Source: Ilumatobacteraceae bacterium (lineage in GTDB: Bacteria > Actinomycetota > Acidimicrobiia > Acidimicrobiales > Ilumatobacteraceae). From it: a stretch of 64,000 nucleotides of DNA. Of this stretch, positions 1-8,077 are shown in pieces (the first letter of the stretch is position 1; every line of letters begins with the position of its first letter). The notes below the pieces were generated by a model. That model made no database searches. It had not been told where the DNA came from and saw only the letters and a program-made list of their open reading frames with translations. The DNA is taken from assembly GCA_024643255.1 (NCBI GenBank), contig JAHENF010000006.1, forward strand, positions 37,085 to 101,084, given 5' to 3'. A program made the position numbers and the translations under genes.

Positions 1-90
1 GCTCCCAGGAACTCGAGGGTGATCATTCCACCGACTCTAGGATCGATGGTGCGGCCGGTCGGGTCGCGGGAGTGTGAGAGGGAGACGATC

Positions 91-570
91 ATGTCGACGA
101 CGATCGGCAACGAAGACGGTGACACGGCGGGCCGCGCCTCGGCGGAGCGACGCGGGCCGGTGGTCGTCGGCATCGACGGATCCACCAACGCTCAGCGGGC
201 GCTCGCGGTCGCGGCCGATCTCGCCCGCGCGGTCGACGCCGATCTCGCCGTGTTCCACGCGTTGGGCTTGATGACGGTGATCGAGGGGCGTCACGTGCCG
301 TCCGAGGGTCATCGCGACGACATCGAACGGCTGCTGCGCAACGAATGGTGCAGCGCGCTGCAGGGGGATCGAACACTCCGCTGGCGAGCGGAGATCGTGT
401 ACGGAAGTCCCGCGGAAGTACTGCTCAGTCTCGCTCGTGACCTCGACGCGTCATTCGTCGTCGTCGGTTCGCGCGGTGTCGGTGACGAACAGGCGCTCGG
501 CAGCACGAGCCATCACGTCGTGCACCACAGCGACCGTCCCGTCGTCGTCGTTCCGCCCGCCAGCCGCTGA
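91..570 (+). CDS. Universal stress protein (UspA family)
   Basis: Single-domain cytosolic universal stress protein of 159 residues; the family binds ATP and is usually induced by starvation, hypoxia or other stress. The opening strand VVVGIDGS is at residues 24-31 and the nucleotide loop VGSRGVG...GS at 125-138. That loop is two residues shorter between its glycines (G129 to G137) than the usual G-x2-G-x9-G-S, so ATP binding is likely but not certain. The ATG at 91 is chosen because a purine-rich GAGAGGGAG lies just upstream; the frame is open back to 19. It converges on the thiolase gene, with a palindromic repeat between them. Confidence 0.9.
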   Translation: MSTTIGNEDGDTAGRASAERRGPVVVGIDGSTNAQRALAVAADLARAVDADLAVFHALGLMTVIEGRHVPSEGHRDDIERLLRNEWCSALQGDRTLRWRAEIVYGSPAEVLLSLARDLDASFVVVGSRGVGDEQALGSTSHHVVHHSDRPVVVVPPASR

Positions 571-582
571 CCCATCACATGG

Positions 583-611
583 CGTCACACGGTGCCGGGT
601 CAGATGTGACG
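583..611. repeat. Palindromic intergenic repeat, family A copy 1
   Basis: A 29-nt element with ends CGTCAC and GTGACG and the core ACGGTGCCGGGTCA. It sits between the stop codons of two convergent genes, so it could act as a bidirectional terminator, although no U-run follows. Near-identical copies occur at 2417-2445 and, inverted, at 16803-16830. Confidence 0.75.
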
Positions 612-612
612 G

Positions 613-1812
613 TCAGGCCGCGGACCTCTCGAGAATGTGGATGCCGCAGGCCGAGCCGAGGCCGATCACGTGGGCGAGACCGACCTTGGCGCCCTCGATC
701 TGACGGTCGCCCGCCTCGCCGCGCAGATGGTGGCAGACCTCCCAGATGTTGGCGATCCCGGTCGCCGAGATCGGGTGGCCCTTCGACTGCAGGCCGCCTG
801 ACACGTTGACCGGCAGTGAGCCGTCGCGCCACGGCGCGCCGGAGTTGAAGAAGTCGACGGCGCCACCCTCCTCGCACAATCCGAGATTGTCATAGTGGAC
901 CAACTCGGCCGTCGCGAAGCAGTCGTGGAGTTCGACGAGGTCGAGATCCTCGGGGCCGATGCCGGCCTGCTCGTAGGCGGTCTTCGCGGCGTTGCGGGTG
1001 AGCGTGTTGACGTCGGGGAGGACCTGGCATGCCTCCTGCCACGGATCGGACGTCAGCACCGATGCCGACACCTTGACCGCGCGTCGCTGCTGTTCGAGCG
1101 ACAGCGTCTTGAGCTTCTCGCCGCTCACGACCACCGCTGCAGCGGCACCGTCGCAGTTGGCCGAACACATCGGCCGGGTGTTCGGGTAGGCGATCATCAT
1201 GTCGCCCATGATCTCCTCGAGCGTGAAGCGCTTCGAGTAGGCGGCCAAGGGGTTGAGGGTGGAATGGGCGTGGTTCTTCTCGGAAATCTTCGCGAAGAGC
1301 TCGAAGTCGGCACCGCCGTACTTGTGGCCGTACTCCATACCGACCTGGGCGAATACGCCCGGCATCGTGTCGGTGCCGATGCGGCCATCGGTCGAGGTGA
1401 CCGCGCCGAAGCGGCCCTGCGGCTCCCACTCGTTGCCGTCCTTCTTGGCGCGACCGCCGCCTCCGAGGAGTCCGACGCCGGCCAGCTTCTCGACGCCGAC
1501 CGCGAGGCCCATGTCGGATTCGCCGGCCTTGATCGACATGATCGCGGTGCGCAGCGCGGTCGCACCGGTGGCGCAGGCATTCGACACGTTGTAGACGGCG
1601 ATGCCGGTCTGGCCGACCTGCTTCTGGATCTGCTGGCCGATCCCGCCGGAGCCCATCAGGTTGCCGGCGGCCATGACTCCCATGTCGGCCATCGTGACCC
1701 CACCGTCGGCGAGCGCGGCCATCACGGCTTCGGACGCGAGGTCGACGACGTCGCGGTCGGTGTGCTTGCCGAACTTGGTCATGTTGATCCCGAGGATCCA
1801 GATCTCGTCCAT
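613..1812 (-). CDS. Thiolase family protein (SCP-x / lipid-transfer type)
   Basis: A 399-residue thiolase-fold enzyme of the SCP-x/lipid-transfer branch. The nucleophilic cysteine is C80 in SNACATGA; HDCFATAE replaces the NEAFA motif of classical thiolases, and KGHPISATG with GSACG near the C-terminus supplies the other catalytic elements. It is followed directly by a DUF35 zinc-ribbon gene. In such pairs the DUF35 protein is an obligate partner, and in steroid degraders (Ltp2-type) the complex works as a retro-aldolase on acyl-CoA side chains rather than as a true thiolase. The exact reaction here is inferred. The ATG is followed by MDEIWILGINMTKFGKH, typical of the family start. Confidence 0.9.
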   Translation of the reverse strand: MDEIWILGINMTKFGKHTDRDVVDLASEAVMAALADGGVTMADMGVMAAGNLMGSGGIGQQIQKQVGQTGIAVYNVSNACATGATALRTAIMSIKAGESDMGLAVGVEKLAGVGLLGGGGRAKKDGNEWEPQGRFGAVTSTDGRIGTDTMPGVFAQVGMEYGHKYGGADFELFAKISEKNHAHSTLNPLAAYSKRFTLEEIMGDMMIAYPNTRPMCSANCDGAAAAVVVSGEKLKTLSLEQQRRAVKVSASVLTSDPWQEACQVLPDVNTLTRNAAKTAYEQAGIGPEDLDLVELHDCFATAELVHYDNLGLCEEGGAVDFFNSGAPWRDGSLPVNVSGGLQSKGHPISATGIANIWEVCHHLRGEAGDRQIEGAKVGLAHVIGLGSACGIHILERSAA

Positions 1813-1961
1813 TTTCCCTGTCGTTTCTCTGTCTCGGCCTCACGGCCGGTCGGTGGTTGGTTGGTTGCGGTCGGCCTCGTCCGCCTCGTCGCTGGCGCTT
1901 CCCTCGGCGGCGTGCTCAGTTCGAGTGATCGGTGATTGTGCTCGGTGGTCGTGTCGGAGGG

Positions 1962-2372
1962 TCAGATCGGTTCGAAGGCGAAGCCGATCGCTTCGGTGCC
2001 GTGGTCGTCGGTGCCGAGCGAATAGGTGGTCAGCTGCACGTTCATGCCGGTGTGCACATGATCGGCATCGGGCTCGACGTTGCGCAGATTGGCGCGCACG
2101 CTCGTGCCGTCGCAGTCGATCACGCCGGACACGAATGGCACTTCGACGCCCGGGGCCGCGAACGCGACGATCGTGAACGTGCGCAGTTCACCGCTGGTGG
2201 CGATCTTCACGCGCCGGAAGTCGGTGCCGAAACATGCCGCGCAGGCGTTGCGGCGGTCGAAGAATCGCGCGCCGCAACCGGTGCATTCGTTGGCCGCCAG
2301 ATGTGGTTCGCCGTCATCGAGCACGAGGTAGTCGACGAGCGGCACACGCGTCGGCGCAGAGGTGTCAGCCAT
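1962..2372 (-). CDS. DUF35 zinc-ribbon/OB-fold acyl-CoA-binding protein
   Basis: A 136-residue protein with a rubredoxin-like zinc ribbon, C-x2-C...C-x2-C (ECTGCGARF, then NACAACFG), followed by an OB fold, the DUF35 architecture. These proteins bind acyl-CoA and partner with the SCP-x-type thiolase encoded just downstream on the same strand. Both are therefore probably subunits of one enzyme in fatty-acid or sterol side-chain breakdown. I chose the ATG at 2372 (MADTSAPTR); an in-frame TTG at 2399 would add nine residues. No strong ribosome site is visible at either. Confidence 0.88.
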   Translation of the reverse strand: MADTSAPTRVPLVDYLVLDDGEPHLAANECTGCGARFFDRRNACAACFGTDFRRVKIATSGELRTFTIVAFAAPGVEVPFVSGVIDCDGTSVRANLRNVEPDADHVHTGMNVQLTTYSLGTDDHGTEAIGFAFEPI

Positions 2373-2416
2373 GCCCGCGAACGTATCGACCGAGCGCAAC
2401 GCCCGACGACCCGAAC

Positions 2417-2445
2417 CGTCACACGGTGCCGGGTCAAACGTGACG
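2417..2445. repeat. Palindromic intergenic repeat, family A copy 2
   Basis: A 29-nt element, CGTCAC / ACGGTGCCGGGTCAAAC / GTGACG, in the gap between the thioesterase stop (2451) and the DUF35 start (2372). It differs from copy 1 at two positions. Sitting after one gene and before the next on the same strand, it could end the thioesterase transcript or lie in the leader of the DUF35 gene. Confidence 0.75.
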
Positions 2446-2450
2446 TTTCG

Positions 2451-2894
2451 TCAGTCGGCGCCCATCGTCACGAGCCAAGCGGGGAGGCGGGTCGGGCGCC
2501 CCTGGGTGGTGACGCATCCGTGCACCGTCACCCCGGTCGCGCGGACCTGCGCGACTCCGTCGGGACCGGCGACCGTGATGAGGTAGGCCATCTGGAACGT
2601 CGCACGTGTCACCTCGGCGAGGTGGAGGTGCACCGTCATCAGGTCGTCGAACTCCAGCGGCTTGCGGTACTGCACGAACGACTCCAGCACCGGGGACTCG
2701 AGGCCCGCCTCGCGCCACTCGGTGAACGGGTGTCCGATCTCGCGGAGATACGCGACCCTGGTCTCCTCGAAGTAGTGCAGGTAATTGCTGTGGTGCACGA
2801 TGCCCATCGCATCGGTCTCGACGAATCGCACCCGGATGTCGTGTGTGAAGTCGTAGTCGGTCGGCGACGTCGAGGGGTCGGCGGAGAGACGCAC
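2451..2894 (-). CDS. Acyl-CoA thioesterase (4HBT, YbgC/FadM type)
   Basis: A 147-residue hotdog-fold thioesterase that would hydrolyse acyl-CoA to free acid and CoA. The 4HBT active-site signature is at residues 27-41 (TDAMGIVHHSNYLHY), with Asp28 as the probable catalytic residue. It lies upstream of the DUF35-thiolase pair on the same strand, so a shared role in acyl-CoA metabolism is likely, but the palindromic repeat between them may separate the transcripts. The start is GTG at 2894. It is divergent from the deacylase gene, with only about 40 bases between starts. Confidence 0.88.
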   Translation of the reverse strand: MRLSADPSTSPTDYDFTHDIRVRFVETDAMGIVHHSNYLHYFEETRVAYLREIGHPFTEWREAGLESPVLESFVQYRKPLEFDDLMTVHLHLAEVTRATFQMAYLITVAGPDGVAQVRATGVTVHGCVTTQGRPTRLPAWLVTMGAD

Positions 2895-2935
2895 GAGGCG
2901 ACACTACAAGTGTGCGCCGGCCCTACAGTCGTGCC

Positions 2936-3400
2936 GTGACCCCAGCAGTCGTGACCCTCGAGGCCGCAGGGATCGACTTCACGATCCACGAGTACGAACG
3001 CGGTGACGATCTTCGCGACTTCGGGCGCGAGGCCGCCGAAGCACTCGGTCTCGATCACGACCAGGTCTTCAAGACCCTCGTGGTCGTCGCCGACGACGAG
3101 CTGATCGTCGCCGTCGTCCCGGTGAGCTGTCAGCTGTCGATGAAGCGCATCGCCGCCGCGGTCGGAGCGAAGAAGGCCGTGATGTGCGATCCGGCACGCG
3201 CCGAACGGTCGTCGGGGTACATCGTGGGCGGGATCAGCCCGATCGGCCAGCGCAAGACGTTGAGGACGGTCATCGACGAGTCCGCCGATCTGTTCGACGT
3301 CGTGTACGTCAGCGGAGGGAAGCGGGGGATGGACATCGGCCTCGCGCCGGCCGACCTCGCTCTCGTCCTGGACGCGGTCGTGGCGCCAATCACCGCGTGA
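2936..3400 (+). CDS. YbaK/EbsC-type Cys-tRNA(Pro) deacylase
   Basis: A 154-residue YbaK-fold protein that hydrolyses Cys-tRNA(Pro) misacylated by prolyl-tRNA synthetase, a translation-quality factor. The catalytic lysine is K46 in VFKTLVV, and the substrate-binding GYIVGGISPIGQ is at 94-105. Its length is normal for a free-standing deacylase. The GTG at 2936 gives the usual N-terminus (a short strand and then the HEY segment); a GTG at 2912 would add eight unconserved residues. It runs toward the M48 protease gene, with four bases between stop codons. Confidence 0.88.
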   Translation: MTPAVVTLEAAGIDFTIHEYERGDDLRDFGREAAEALGLDHDQVFKTLVVVADDELIVAVVPVSCQLSMKRIAAAVGAKKAVMCDPARAERSSGYIVGGISPIGQRKTLRTVIDESADLFDVVYVSGGKRGMDIGLAPADLALVLDAVVAPITA

Positions 3401-3404
3401 ACCG

Positions 3405-4319
3405 TCACTGGGCAGGGTGACGCATGAGCGCCTCGATGCGCGCCACACGGGTCCGCGCCGGCGGATGCGATGCTCGAAGGCGCGCCCGCCAACCGATCGG
3501 TCGACCGCCCGATCCGCCGGCGAGCACCTGCCGCAGTGCACTTGCCAATTCGCGTCCGAAGCCCATGCGAACCGCCCGTCGGTCGGCCTCGAACTCGGAG
3601 GAGTGCCCGACGAGATTGGCGAGCGCGTCGCTCCCACGCAACGCGGCGGTGAAGATCCACGACAACCCGTTCACGATCGCCGCCACGACGTTGCCGAGTG
3701 CCGAGATGAGTGGCGACCGACGGCCGAAGCTGCCGGCCGCCGCGTGCGCGACGTTCTCGAGGAAGAACCCGATGCGCGCCAGCAGGACGACCGGAGCCGA
3801 CAACCAGTGCCCGATCGTGATCGCCACGGTGTGCAACCCGAGGTGATGGCTCAGTTCGTGAGCGAGCACGCCCTGCAGTTGTCGCTGGGAGAGTTCGTCG
3901 ATCGCGTACGAAGTGACCACCACGAGGTGGCCACCACACGCGAAGGCGTTGAGTTCCTCCGACGGGAGCACGCGCACGACGAACCGGCTCGCCGGGAGGT
4001 CGTTGGCCTGGGCAATCTGCGCCCACAGCGGCTCGATCACCGCCGCTTCCTCGAGTGTCGCTCGGCGTGCGCCGAGGAGGGGAGTGAGCACGAAGACCTG
4101 AATGGGACGCACGAAGAGGCCGATTCCGGCCACCAGGAAGCCGACGACGAACCACCAGTACCGCACCGGTGTGGCCCAGCCGATCGGCAACCAGATCAGA
4201 AAGAGTGCGAGCAGGCTGAACGGCACCATGGCGACCACGGGCGTGAAGGCCCAGATCGCACCCCGATCGACGCGTCGGGCGCCGCTGTGTCGTCGCATAG
4301 CGTTGGTCAGAATACGCAC
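3405..4319 (-). CDS. Membrane M48-family zinc metalloprotease
   Basis: A 304-residue integral membrane peptidase of the HtpX/M48 type, probably in membrane-protein quality control. Two N-terminal membrane segments cover about residues 23-46 and 54-77. The zinc site is H154-E-x-x-H158 (VLAHELSHH), with the third ligand E242 in SEFEAD. Two further hydrophobic stretches lie at about 165-190 and 205-228. The GTG at 4319 is preferred because GGGAGGGAG lies 11-16 bases upstream; an ATG at 4298 without such a site is the alternative. The C-terminus ends in an Arg-rich segment like other family members. Confidence 0.9.
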   Translation of the reverse strand: MRILTNAMRRHSGARRVDRGAIWAFTPVVAMVPFSLLALFLIWLPIGWATPVRYWWFVVGFLVAGIGLFVRPIQVFVLTPLLGARRATLEEAAVIEPLWAQIAQANDLPASRFVVRVLPSEELNAFACGGHLVVVTSYAIDELSQRQLQGVLAHELSHHLGLHTVAITIGHWLSAPVVLLARIGFFLENVAHAAAGSFGRRSPLISALGNVVAAIVNGLSWIFTAALRGSDALANLVGHSSEFEADRRAVRMGFGRELASALRQVLAGGSGGRPIGWRARLRASHPPARTRVARIEALMRHPAQ

Positions 4320-4454
4320 CGTGGTCGACGCTCCCTCCCGGTCTGAACTTGCTCAAGATCGCCCGAAGGCCTCGTACCGGCACCATTTTCCGGGTTACTG
4401 TCGCTGACGTCACACGAGCACGAGCTCGGGCGCATGGGCGAATGAGGACGACTG

Positions 4455-6185
4455 GTGCACAAAACCTCGACGACAGAGCTGGCGATCGAGCAGCAGCGGG
4501 TCCGCTCGCTGCTCGACGAGTCCGCGTCGTGCCGGGCCGTCGACACCGATCAGGCCCGCCAGCTCGCACTCGATGCACGGGTCATCGCCCGGGCGCATGA
4601 CCTGCGCGAGGCCGAGGCCGAGGCGCTCTACCAGCTCGCCTCGATCGCCCACCAACGTGGGCGCACCGAGTATGCGTTCGCGCTTGCTTCCGAAGCGGTC
4701 GAGCTCGCCGAACCGCACTCGATCAGCCTGACGCTCGCCTGGTCGCTCCACCTGATCGGCGTCGTCTACTACCAGGCCAGCAATTACGCGGGGGCGCTCG
4801 ACCACTGTCTGCGAGCGCTCCAGGTGTACCGGGCGACCGAGCATGCCGTCGACGAGGGCCGGATCCTGCACTCGATCGCGGCGATCTATCAGTCGATGGC
4901 CGACTACGACCGGGCGATCAGCACCTACGAGAACGCCCTGGCGGTCAACGAGGCGTTGGGACGACCGGATGTCGATGCCATGGTCCTGGGCAATCTCGCT
5001 CGCATCCGGGGACGCCGCGGTGAGCACCTCGAGGCGATCGGTCTCGGGCGCCGAGCGGTCGAGTTGGCTCGCGTCCACGCCCCACACCTCGTCGGCAGTC
5101 TGCTCGCCGACCTCGCGGAAGCGCACGTCGGACTGTCGGATCACGACGGTGCGGCCGCGTGTTTCGTCGAGGCTCGCCAGGACTGGGCCACCCGGGGGGT
5201 CGATGGGGCGCAGCTCACCCCGACCGAACAACTCGGCATCATGGTGTCGGAGGGGCGTGTCGCGCTTCGTAGCGGCCAGGCCGACGAGGCGATCGCCTCG
5301 CTGCTCGCCGCGCTCGATCTGGCGGATCGGACCGACAACCGAGAGCTCGAGCTCGAGGTGCACGATCTCCTGGCGGTGGCGTACAAGCACGCCGATCGCC
5401 ACGCCGAGGCGCTCGAGCACCGCGAACGTCACTTCGCGCTCCACCGTGAGATCTTCACCGATGCCGCCGACCTGCGCCTGCGGACCGTTCAGGTCGCGCA
5501 CGACAACGAGGCCGCGCGCCAGCTCGCCGAGATCACACGACTCAAGACCACGGGCCTGATCGCCGACTACGCAGCCGGCCACGCCGATGTCGACGCCTAC
5601 CACCTCGAAGCGTTCGAGCGGGTGGCGGCGCTGGCGGAGTTCCGGGGAGGGAACACGACCAAGCACACGAGCGCGGTCGGTGATCTCGCTGCCGAGATCG
5701 GCCATGCGATCGGTCAGCAACCCGAATGGTGCGAGCGGTTGCGACTCGCGGCTCGTCTGCACGACATCGGCAAGGTCGCCGTGTCCGACACGGTGCTGCT
5801 CAAGCCCGGTCCACTCACGGTCGAGGAGTACCACGAGGTCAAACAGCACACCGTGCTCGGGCGCCGACTCCTGTCGGGCGTGTCGACCGAGCTGTTCTCG
5901 ATGGCTGCCGAAGCCGCATGGTCGCACCACGAATGGTGGGACGGATCGGGGTATCCGAACGGACTCAGCGGTCTGGCGATCCCGTTGTCGGGCCGCATCG
6001 TCGCCATCGCCGACGTGTTCGACTCGCTGGCGACCCGTCGGGTGTACAAGCGCGGCTGGAATCTTGCCGAAGCCGTCCGTTTCGTGATGTCGGGGTCAGG
6101 GTCGCAGTTCGAGCCAGATCTGGTCGGTGCGTTCGTCAAGGTGATGATCGCCCGCCATCCCGAACTGGCCGATCAGCTGGCCTGA
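4455..6185 (+). CDS. TPR-repeat protein with C-terminal HD-GYP domain
   Basis: A 576-residue soluble signalling protein. Residues from about 30 to 365 form tandem tetratricopeptide-like helices for protein contacts. The C-terminal third is an HD-GYP phosphohydrolase: H436-D437 in LHDIGKVAVSD, then HHEWWDGSGYPNG with G499-Y500-P501, then IADVFDSLATRR. Intact HD-GYP domains degrade cyclic di-GMP, so turnover of a cyclic dinucleotide is likely; the input is unknown. No membrane segment is seen. The GTG start at 4455 has GAGGA about seven bases upstream. It is divergent from the M48 gene across a 135-base gap that must hold both promoters. Confidence 0.9.
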   Translation: MHKTSTTELAIEQQRVRSLLDESASCRAVDTDQARQLALDARVIARAHDLREAEAEALYQLASIAHQRGRTEYAFALASEAVELAEPHSISLTLAWSLHLIGVVYYQASNYAGALDHCLRALQVYRATEHAVDEGRILHSIAAIYQSMADYDRAISTYENALAVNEALGRPDVDAMVLGNLARIRGRRGEHLEAIGLGRRAVELARVHAPHLVGSLLADLAEAHVGLSDHDGAAACFVEARQDWATRGVDGAQLTPTEQLGIMVSEGRVALRSGQADEAIASLLAALDLADRTDNRELELEVHDLLAVAYKHADRHAEALEHRERHFALHREIFTDAADLRLRTVQVAHDNEAARQLAEITRLKTTGLIADYAAGHADVDAYHLEAFERVAALAEFRGGNTTKHTSAVGDLAAEIGHAIGQQPEWCERLRLAARLHDIGKVAVSDTVLLKPGPLTVEEYHEVKQHTVLGRRLLSGVSTELFSMAAEAAWSHHEWWDGSGYPNGLSGLAIPLSGRIVAIADVFDSLATRRVYKRGWNLAEAVRFVMSGSGSQFEPDLVGAFVKVMIARHPELADQLA

Positions 6186-6197
6186 CTCGACCGGTCG

Positions 6198-6827
6198 TCA
6201 GGAGAGCGCGCTGGCGACCCAGCGACGAACGAACGCGGCGAGGTCGTCGACGGTGACGTCGTCGCCCAACCGACCGTTGCGGTACGAGTTGGAGAACGAC
6301 GACACCGTTCCGAGGACGCCGACGGCGACGAGACTCGACGGTGCGTCGGCGATGTGCCCGGCCCGCTGGCCCTCCTCGACCAGACGTCGAACGTCGTCGA
6401 GGTAGACGCCCGCCCCCTCGTCGAGCACGTCGGCGACGTCGGGGTCGGTGCGTTCCACGTCGAGCAGCGCGAAGTACGCAGCATGGTCCGCCATGAATCG
6501 CACGCTGGCCTCGGCGCCGTTGGCGATCCGGGTCACGGCGTCGGCGTCCGGGTCGAGGACGGCACCCTGAGCGCGGCGCAGACGTAGTCGCATGGTGCGG
6601 ACCAGTTCGGCGAACAGTGCCCCCTTCGTCGGGAAGTACCAGTAGAACAGCCCCTTGGCGACACCGGCGGCGGTACAGATGTCGGCGATTCGAGTGGCTG
6701 CGTACCCGCGGTCGGCGAACAGTTCTGCGGCGGCATCGAGCAGCTGCTGCTTGCGCTCGAGACCGTGTTCGGTGTGCTGGCGTTCGTCGTTCGGCGCGTC
6801 GATGGAGTCGGCGCTGGCGTTCGTCAC
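6198..6827 (-). CDS. TetR-family transcriptional regulator
   Basis: A 209-residue TetR regulator. The N-terminal helix-turn-helix is in the segment KQQLLDAAAELFADRGY...GVAKGLFYWYFPTKGAL (about residues 24-67), followed by a variable helical ligand domain. The GTG at 6827 gives a normal N-terminus (MTNASADS); the longer open frame would run over the operator and the divergent gene. It is divergent from a ferredoxin gene, and the 70-base gap holds a perfect 20-bp palindrome. Control of itself and the ferredoxin, with release by a small ligand, is therefore inferred; the ligand is unknown. Confidence 0.88.
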   Translation of the reverse strand: MTNASADSIDAPNDERQHTEHGLERKQQLLDAAAELFADRGYAATRIADICTAAGVAKGLFYWYFPTKGALFAELVRTMRLRLRRAQGAVLDPDADAVTRIANGAEASVRFMADHAAYFALLDVERTDPDVADVLDEGAGVYLDDVRRLVEEGQRAGHIADAPSSLVAVGVLGTVSSFSNSYRNGRLGDDVTVDDLAAFVRRWVASALS

Positions 6828-6844
6828 GCCGACAGTCCAACCGA

Positions 6845-6864
6845 TCTTGACCCGCGGGTCAAGA
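6845..6864. promoter_or_regulatory. Perfect 20-bp palindrome, putative TetR operator
   Basis: TCTTGACCCGCGGGTCAAGA reads the same on both strands and lies 17 bases upstream of the TetR start and 33 upstream of the ferredoxin start. Size, symmetry and position fit a TetR dimer site overlapping both divergent promoters. That binding is inferred. Confidence 0.75.
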
Positions 6865-6897
6865 CGAGGCGAGCGGGCCGGGTTACCATCGGCGGCG

Positions 6898-7209
6898 ATG
6901 GCCGGCACCCGCGACGAGCGCATCTCGCTGCGCACGCGCAACGACAAGTGGCAGAAGGTGCCGTTGCGCATCGAGATGTCCGAGTGCATCAACTGCGACG
7001 CGTGCCTGCGTCACTGCCCGCCACACTTCGGGGCGATCTTCAACCACGGCGCCGATGTGATCATCATTCCCGAGCTGTGCAGCGGGTGCGACAAGTGCCT
7101 GCCTGCATGTCCCGTCGACTGCATCTACCCCGACCCCGAGTGGCAGTCGACCGCCGTCCCCGCCGACTGGTGGGACGAACCGCTGAGCCCCGAGGACCCC
7201 TACCGCTGA
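6898..7209 (+). CDS. Two-cluster 4Fe-4S ferredoxin
   Basis: A 103-residue soluble bacterial-type ferredoxin with two tandem motifs C-x2-C-x2-C-x3-C-P: C30/33/36/40 and C61/64/67/71, so two [4Fe-4S] clusters. It carries electrons at low potential; no partner oxidoreductase is adjacent. An acidic Trp-containing tail (WWDEPLSPED) follows the second cluster. The ATG at 6898 is chosen because it lies just downstream of the palindromic operator; the frame is open far upstream but would cross the TetR gene. Expression is probably controlled by that TetR protein. Confidence 0.9.
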   Translation: MAGTRDERISLRTRNDKWQKVPLRIEMSECINCDACLRHCPPHFGAIFNHGADVIIIPELCSGCDKCLPACPVDCIYPDPEWQSTAVPADWWDEPLSPEDPYR

Positions 7210-7301
7210 CCCCTCGCGAGGTGCTGGCACATCGTGGACGGATTCGAACATCGGCGCGGCTGGGTTCCGGATCGGCGACGGAGCGAGTAGAAACGGGGTC
7301 G

Positions 7302-8066
7302 ATGACGACACCACCAGTCCTTCCAGGCGCCGAACCGCTCTCGCATGTCGGCACGACCGATGTCGGCGTCCTCGTGCTGCACGGGTTCACCGGGAACCCA
7401 TCCTCGATGCGCGGGCTCGCCGAGGCGATGGTCGCGCTCGGCCACCACGTCGAGATGCCACGCCTTCCGGGGCACGGCACCACCATCGAGGACATGCTCG
7501 ACACCGCGTGGGCCGACTGGATCGGCGAGGTGGGCGCGGCACACTCCCGACTCGAAGGCAGGGCCGACCGCATCGTCGTGATGGGACTGAGCATGGGTGG
7601 CAGCCTGACGCTGTGGTCGGGTCTCAACCTGCCCGACGTCGCAGGCCTGGTCTGTGTGAACCCGGCGACGATGGGTCAACCGGCCGAGGTGATCGACATG
7701 CTGAGTGAGATGGTGGCCGACGGGACCGAGATCGCACCGGCGATCGGCGGCGACATCGCCGACCCCGACGCCGTCGAGATCGCGTACGACGGCGTGCCAC
7801 TGCGCGCCATGTTGTCGCTGATGAACGACGGGCTGATCCCGATGTCCGATCGTTACGGCGAGCTGACGATGCCGCTGCTGCTGATCACGTCGCGCCAGGA
7901 CCACGTCGTCGATCCGGCCAACAGCGAGCAACTCGCGGCCGGCTATGGCGGCGAGGTCGAGCACGTGTGGCTCGAACGCAGCTATCACGTCGCCACGCAG
8001 GACTACGACGCGGACGAGATCAACCGCAGAGCGGGCGAGTTCGTCGCCCGCGTCACGGCGGGCTGA
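7302..8066 (+). CDS. Alpha/beta-hydrolase (carboxylesterase / monoacylglycerol-lipase type)
   Basis: A 254-residue cytosolic serine hydrolase resembling Est30-type carboxylesterases. The oxyanion-hole segment is LHGFTGNPSS (26-35), the nucleophile S97 sits in GLSMGG, the acid is in TSRQDHVVD and the histidine in RSYHVAT near the C-terminus. The substrate is likely a short acyl ester or monoglyceride; it is not defined by the sequence. The ATG at 7302 is used although the frame stays open upstream through the ferredoxin gene. The lgt start lies 12 bases after its stop, so the two are probably cotranscribed. Confidence 0.88.
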   Translation: MTTPPVLPGAEPLSHVGTTDVGVLVLHGFTGNPSSMRGLAEAMVALGHHVEMPRLPGHGTTIEDMLDTAWADWIGEVGAAHSRLEGRADRIVVMGLSMGGSLTLWSGLNLPDVAGLVCVNPATMGQPAEVIDMLSEMVADGTEIAPAIGGDIADPDAVEIAYDGVPLRAMLSLMNDGLIPMSDRYGELTMPLLLITSRQDHVVDPANSEQLAAGYGGEVEHVWLERSYHVATQDYDADEINRRAGEFVARVTAG

Positions 8067-8077
8067 CCGTCCCGATC

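Noticed and set aside
4410..5930. Long open frame opposite the HD-GYP gene
   Set aside because: It has no recognisable motifs and mirrors the codon bias of the forward gene; typical of GC-rich antisense frames.
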